Assembly (NCBI GenBank): GCA_017548805.1
Contig: JAFYZE010000173.1
Span: forward strand, 1 to 8,940
DNA from: Bacteroidales bacterium
GTDB taxonomy: Bacteria > Bacteroidota > Bacteroidia > Bacteroidales > UBA932
Length of the DNA stretch: 8,940 bases
Direction: 5' to 3'
This document shows, one piece after another, positions 6,053 through 8,940 of this stretch. A program made the translations under genes and the position numbers. Under the pieces are notes generated by a model. That model did not search any database. It saw only the letters and a list, made by a program, of their open reading frames with translations, and was not told the origin of the DNA. Positions within the stretch are counted from its first letter, which is position 1; each line of letters opens with the position of its first letter.

Positions 6053-7690
6053 TTACTTCAATAGGTTGCCCAGGATGGAACGGGTAAGCTTGCGCATGGC
6101 GGTGGTGGTGGCGGACTTGACGGCCTTGCCGGCCACGTCCTTCGCGCTGGTCTTGCCCTTGGTTTTCTTGCCGGTCACGCTGTTGGCGACTTCGTTGCCG
6201 ATGCTGTTGGTGACGCTTGTGATAGCGGCGCCGACGGCTGTACCGATGATGGCCTTTCCGACAGATTTCTTGGACTTGGACGACTTTTTCTTGGCCGCTT
6301 CCTTGCTCTGGCGCTCCTCTTCCTTGGCCTCTTCCCTGGCTTTCTTTTCGGCAGCCTTTGCAGCTTCGGCCTCTGCACGCTCCTTCTCGGCGGCCTTGGC
6401 TGCCACCTCGCTCTCGGCGAGAAGCAGTTCGAAGGCGCTCTCGCGGTCGACCATGTGGTCGTAACGGCCGTAGACGCGGCTCTGCTTGATGATGGTCTCG
6501 CGCTGGCTCTCGGTAATCGCTCCTATCTGGCTGAGAGGGAAGAGGATCTTGGCGCGCTCGACCATGGTCGGAGCGCCTTTCTCGTCGAGGAACGAAACGA
6601 GGGCCTCGCCGGTACCGAGCTCCATGATGGCATCCTCGGTCTTGAATTCGGGATTGGCGCGGAAGGTCTCGGCCGCAGCCTTGACGACCTTCTGCTCCTT
6701 CGGACTATACGCGCGCAACGCGTGCTGGACGCGGTTTCCGAGCTGTCCGGCGATGTTGTCCGGGACGTCGGTAGGATTCTGTGTGACGAAATAAATGCCG
6801 ACACCCTTGCTTCGAATCAGGCGGATGACCTGCTCTATCTTGCTGACCAGCGCCTTGGGCGTGTCGTCGAACAGGGTATGCGCCTCGTCGAAGAAGAATA
6901 CAAGCTTAGGAAGGTCCATGTCACCGACTTCCGGAAGCTGGGCGTACAGGTCGCTCATGAGCCAGAGGAGGAAGGTGGAGTAAAGCTTGGGATTGAGCAT
7001 GAGCTTGTCAGCTGCGAGGACGCTCATCACGCCCTTGCCCTGCTCGCACTGTAAGAGGTCATAGATGTCGAACGATGGCTCGCCGAAGAACTTGTTGGCA
7101 CCCTGGTTCTCGAGCTCCAGGAGAGCGCGCTGGATGGCCCCTACGCTCATGGCGGTCACCGTGCCGTAATTGGCCGTGAACTCACTGGCATGTTCGGCGA
7201 TATAGCCCAGCATGGAACGAAGGTCCTTGAGGTCAAGCAGCAGCAGGCCGCGGTCGTCCGCAACGCGGAAGACGATGTTGAGAACGCCGGTCTGGGTCTC
7301 GTTGAGGCCCATGAGGCGTGCCAGCAGTTGCGGGCCCATGTTGGATATGGTGGTACGCATGGGATGGCCCTGCTCGCCGAATACGTCATAGAAACGTACA
7401 GGACAGCCATGGAAATCGGGATTCTCGATGCCGAACTCCACGCAGCGCTTCTGGATGAAGCCGGACATGGAACCGGCCTGGCTGATGCCGCTTAGGTCAC
7501 CTTTCATGTCAGCCATGAAGCAGGGAACGCCTGCCTCACAGAAGCTCTCGGCCAGGACCTGGAGCGTCACGGTCTTGCCGGTGCCGGTGGCTCCGGAGAT
7601 GAGCCCGTGCCTATTGGACATTTTGCCGAGGATGGAGATGGGGCCTTTGGGGCCGTGGGCGACATAGAGCCCTTTTTCGTTGTCGTACAT
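6053..7690 (-). CDS. yjgR: HerA-like ATPase, DUF853/YjgR family
   Basis: A 545-residue protein closely resembling E. coli YjgR over residues 20-425. It has Walker A GATGTGKT (33-40), FMADMKGDL (58-66), Walker [11 protein letters not shown] (262-271), a sensor-like [11 protein letters not shown] (301-311) and the arginine-finger region [10 protein letters not shown] (318-327). Conserved blocks such as [17 protein letters not shown] (189-205) and [12 protein letters not shown] (358-369) agree with the family. Family knowledge: a FtsK/HerA-type P-loop ATPase of poorly known role, probably a DNA-acting or ring-forming motor. After about residue 424 comes an extension: a charged A/E/K-rich helix (424-475), then a glycine-zipper-like stretch with small residues ([16 protein letters not shown], 478-493), then a basic tail. 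It is the first gene of the train. No other in-frame ATG lies between the predicted transcription start and this one. Confidence 0.93.
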   Translation of the reverse strand: MYDNEKGLYVAHGPKGPISILGKMSNRHGLISGATGTGKTVTLQVLAESFCEAGVPCFMADMKGDLSGISQAGSMSGFIQKRCVEFGIENPDFHGCPVRFYDVFGEQGHPMRTTISNMGPQLLARLMGLNETQTGVLNIVFRVADDRGLLLLDLKDLRSMLGYIAEHASEFTANYGTVTAMSVGAIQRALLELENQGANKFFGEPSFDIYDLLQCEQGKGVMSVLAADKLMLNPKLYSTFLLWLMSDLYAQLPEVGDMDLPKLVFFFDEAHTLFDDTPKALVSKIEQVIRLIRSKGVGIYFVTQNPTDVPDNIAGQLGNRVQHALRAYSPKEQKVVKAAAETFRANPEFKTEDAIMELGTGEALVSFLDEKGAPTMVERAKILFPLSQIGAITESQRETIIKQSRVYGRYDHMVDRESAFELLLAESEVAAKAAEKERAEAEAAKAAEKKAREEAKEEERQSKEAAKKKSSKSKKSVGKAIIGTAVGAAITSVTNSIGNEVANSVTGKKTKGKTSAKDVAGKAVKSATTTAMRKLTRSILGNLLK

Positions 7691-7720
7691 GGTGTATGGT
7701 TTTATCGTTGTTTCTTTGAC

Positions 7721-7739
7721 TTGTACATATAATGTACAA
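7721..7739. promoter_or_regulatory. Perfect 8-3-8 palindrome, putative operator
   Basis: TTGTACATATAATGTACAA: the arms TTGTACAT and ATGTACAA are exact reverse complements around ATA. It covers the predicted -7 element edge and transcription start region of the minus-strand train, the classic place for a repressor site. The symmetry and length suit a dimeric helix-turn-helix repressor. It is not followed by a T run, so a terminator is unlikely. It resembles Rex sites (TTGTG-N8-CACAA) in its outer TTGT/ACAA ends, but has a different core and is one base longer. The regulator is unknown and is not encoded in the window. Confidence 0.6.
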
Positions 7740-7744
7740 ATATA
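7737..7744 (-). promoter_or_regulatory. Bacteroidota -7 promoter element (TATATTTG) for the minus-strand train
   Basis: On the minus strand this reads TATATTTG, an exact match to TAnnTTTG, the -7 motif of the primary sigma factor in Bacteroidota. Transcription would begin near 7730, giving a leader of about 40 bases before the DUF853 start at 7690. No clear TTTG -33 box is seen at the expected distance, which suits a weak or activator-dependent promoter. Confidence 0.55.
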
Positions 7745-7801
7745 GCCAAATTTTCCTTATTGCATGAATCGGAGAGCGTATTGTTTTTCAGGGTTTTTCA
7801 A

Positions 7802-7809
7802 TAAATTTG
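7802..7809 (+). promoter_or_regulatory. Bacteroidota -7 promoter element (TAAATTTG) for the plus-strand pair
   Basis: TAAATTTG matches TAnnTTTG exactly. A partial -33 box (ATTG, 7780-7783) lies 18 bases upstream. The start of transcription would fall around 7814-7816, giving a very short leader of roughly 11-13 bases before the ATG at 7827, consistent with no Shine-Dalgarno there. An overlapping TATAAT (7810-7815) is probably fortuitous in this phylum. Confidence 0.5.
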
Positions 7810-7826
7810 TATAATCGATTCGCGTA

Positions 7827-8612
7827 ATGGATTTTGTCGACGAATTATCCCTGTTCCTGTCCTCGAACGGCCTTGGCGGTCGTCCGGACATCGTGCCCGT
7901 CCCGCTCACGGCCCGGGATATGTCCGCCGCCGAGGCTCAGCGACTTTCCCTGGAACCCCTAGTGGGAAAGGCGGTCTTCGTGACTGAAGACCGCTGGCGC
8001 ACTGCCGGGGAGGCGGTCCGCCTGCGCCTGCTGGCGCATTGCGGACAGTTCCGGCAGGTGTACGCCCGCAACTGCTCCGTGAGGCGCATCGAGCGGTCCG
8101 TTGCTGCTGCATTCCTCTCGCAGACACACAGTTACGGCGATGCCCTGAGCCGTTTCCGCTACGGCCTTTTCGTGGAACGTGTCACGGGTGAGAAAGGGCA
8201 GTTGAGCGGAACGAAAGACCTTCCGGGCCCGCAGCCAGGGGACCTTGTCGCCGTGGCGACATTCTCCAAGGCCCGCAACCGCGTCATCGGAGGACGACGC
8301 GTCCGCTCCCACGAATGGGTGCGCTATGCGTCGCTTCCCGGCATACGGGTGGAAGGAGGAATGGGAAAACTTCTGGAGACTTTTGTCTCTGAAGTGCATC
8401 CGGAGGACGTTATGACCTATGCAGACCTTGAATGGTCGGACGGCAGGGCTTACCGCGAACTGGGTTTCACCCTGGAGGGACCGCGCGAGCCGGTGACTTT
8501 CGCCGTCGATCCGCATACCTGGGAACGCCGTGACGTCAAGTACGTGCCAGACACATCGGGAATGCTGTTTTACAAGAACTTAGGAAGCCTGAAATATAGA
8601 AAGCAATATTGA
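7827..8612 (+). CDS. Mom-like putative GNAT-fold protein of unknown role
   Basis: A 261-residue protein with no signal peptide or membrane segment. Residues 76-240 show the pattern of a family I recall mainly from phage genomes and related to the Mom DNA-modification proteins. The blocks are VYARNCSVRRIE (78-89), a conserved H101 region, FRYGLFV (110-116), VAVATFSKAR (141-150), HEWVRYASLPG (162-172), VEGGMGKLLETF (175-186) and MTYADLEWSDGRAYRELGF (196-214). The GGMGKLL stretch may be the acetyl-CoA pyrophosphate loop of a GNAT fold. Family knowledge: Mom acts on adenine in DNA; many relatives are uncharacterised. Residues 1-75 show nothing recognisable. An in-frame TAA at 7812 makes 7827 the first possible ATG. 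The next gene follows after 4 bases. Assignment rests on remembered family patterns; it could be another GNAT-like enzyme. Confidence 0.6.
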   Translation: MDFVDELSLFLSSNGLGGRPDIVPVPLTARDMSAAEAQRLSLEPLVGKAVFVTEDRWRTAGEAVRLRLLAHCGQFRQVYARNCSVRRIERSVAAAFLSQTHSYGDALSRFRYGLFVERVTGEKGQLSGTKDLPGPQPGDLVAVATFSKARNRVIGGRRVRSHEWVRYASLPGIRVEGGMGKLLETFVSEVHPEDVMTYADLEWSDGRAYRELGFTLEGPREPVTFAVDPHTWERRDVKYVPDTSGMLFYKNLGSLKYRKQY

Positions 8613-8616
8613 AGAT

Positions 8617-8940
8617 ATGAAGAAACGGACTAACATGACCATCTGGGAGCTCTTCGGCAAGATCTGGAAGTATGTCATCCCATACAAATGGCTGGTGGTT
8701 GCGACATTGACCCTTACGCTCATCAGTTCCCTGTTCGCGCAGGTCAACGCCATCGTGCTCGACAGGACGGTCGACTCCGTCAATGCGCTGGTCACGGCCA
8801 AGGATTTCGCATGGTCCAAGGCCGCACGCATCCTGACTATCATCTCCATCGTGCTGCTTGGCAAGGAAGTGCTTACTGTCCTTATCGGCTTCGCACAGAA
8901 GTATTTCGGCATGCGCATGCGCATTCTGGTCTCGCGCGAC
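8617..8940 (+). CDS. ABC transporter permease/ATP-binding protein, N-terminal part only
   Basis: The first 108 codons are visible and the frame is open to the right edge. The protein starts MKKRTNMTIWELFGKIWKYV and shows two hydrophobic helices, about 20-42 and 70-93. A periplasmic-type connector (IVLDRTVDSVNALV, 46-59) lies between them, then QKYFGMRMRILVSRD enters the first cytoplasmic loop. This is the layout of ABC transporter type 1 transmembrane domains fused to an ATPase (MsbA/LmrA-like exporters). The ATPase part lies outside the window, so the cargo is unknown. It begins 4 bases after the Mom-like gene and is probably co-transcribed with it. An alternative start at M7 (8635) is possible. 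Confidence 0.82.
   Translation, partial: MKKRTNMTIWELFGKIWKYVIPYKWLVVATLTLTLISSLFAQVNAIVLDRTVDSVNALVTAKDFAWSKAARILTIISIVLLGKEVLTVLIGFAQKYFGMRMRILVSRD

Larger units (their letters stand above)
7691..7826. promoter_or_regulatory. Divergent intergenic promoter region
   Basis: This is the only non-coding stretch above a few bases. It is visibly richer in A and T than the flanking genes and separates the minus-strand train starting at 7690 from the plus-strand pair starting at 7827. It holds a predicted promoter for each direction and a palindrome, listed separately. No T-tailed hairpin terminator or small RNA was recognised in it. Confidence 0.8.

Noticed and set aside
7721..7739. The palindrome as an intrinsic terminator
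   Set aside because: Its stem is AT-rich, has no following T run and lies at the 5' end of a gene train, at a promoter, so an operator is more likely.
7959..8516. A 185-codon minus-strand open frame opposite the Mom-like gene
   Set aside because: No recognisable domain; the plus strand shows the conserved family pattern and a matching promoter.
8580..8924. A 114-codon minus-strand open frame at the right end
   Set aside because: The plus strand encodes a typical ABC transporter membrane domain over this stretch; the minus-strand product has no support.

Overview
The window looks like a chromosomal segment of a Bacteroidota bacterium, most likely order Bacteroidales. The signs are: perfect copies of the Bacteroidota -7 promoter motif (TAnnTTTG) on both strands of the only sizeable intergenic gap; an almost complete lack of Shine-Dalgarno sequences (one exception); and the protein families present. 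No RNA gene, CRISPR array, insertion sequence, phage gene block or origin was seen. The DNA is coding-dense and appears moderately GC-rich by eye.

Layout. From position 7690 leftwards to the window edge runs one uninterrupted minus-strand gene train of eight genes. In transcription order these are: a HerA/YjgR-type ATPase (DUF853); five heterodisulfide-reductase-like genes (HdrC-like, HdrB-like, HdrA-like, a second HdrC-like, and a membrane HdrE-HdrD fusion); a family 2 glycosyltransferase; and a small membrane protein of the lipid-A-disaccharide-synthase N-terminal type (LAB_N), cut by the window edge. Junctions range from 4-base ATGA overlaps (three of them) to 4-base gaps, so the train is probably one transcript. 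Rightwards from 7827 run two plus-strand genes 4 bases apart: a Mom-like putative GNAT-fold protein and the start of an ABC transporter permease. The two units diverge from a 136-bp gap (7691-7826) that holds both promoters and a perfect 8-3-8 palindrome placed like an operator.

How the genes may work together. The five Hdr-like products can be read as one iron-sulfur/flavin electron-transfer complex. A soluble HdrB/HdrC pair, a short HdrA flavoprotein hub and a second HdrC would pass electrons to or from a membrane subunit, which carries cytochrome-b-like helices, two 4Fe-4S clusters and two CCG domains. The CCG domains of the membrane subunit keep all their cysteines, while the first CCG domain of the HdrB-like protein is degenerate. 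No hydrogenase, Apr/Dsr, Etf or formate dehydrogenase partner is in the window, so the substrate is unknown; menaquinone is an inferred partner. The last two genes are glycolipid or envelope-modification enzymes, and their tight coupling to the redox genes is unexplained. The redox complex is the best candidate for an under-described system here.
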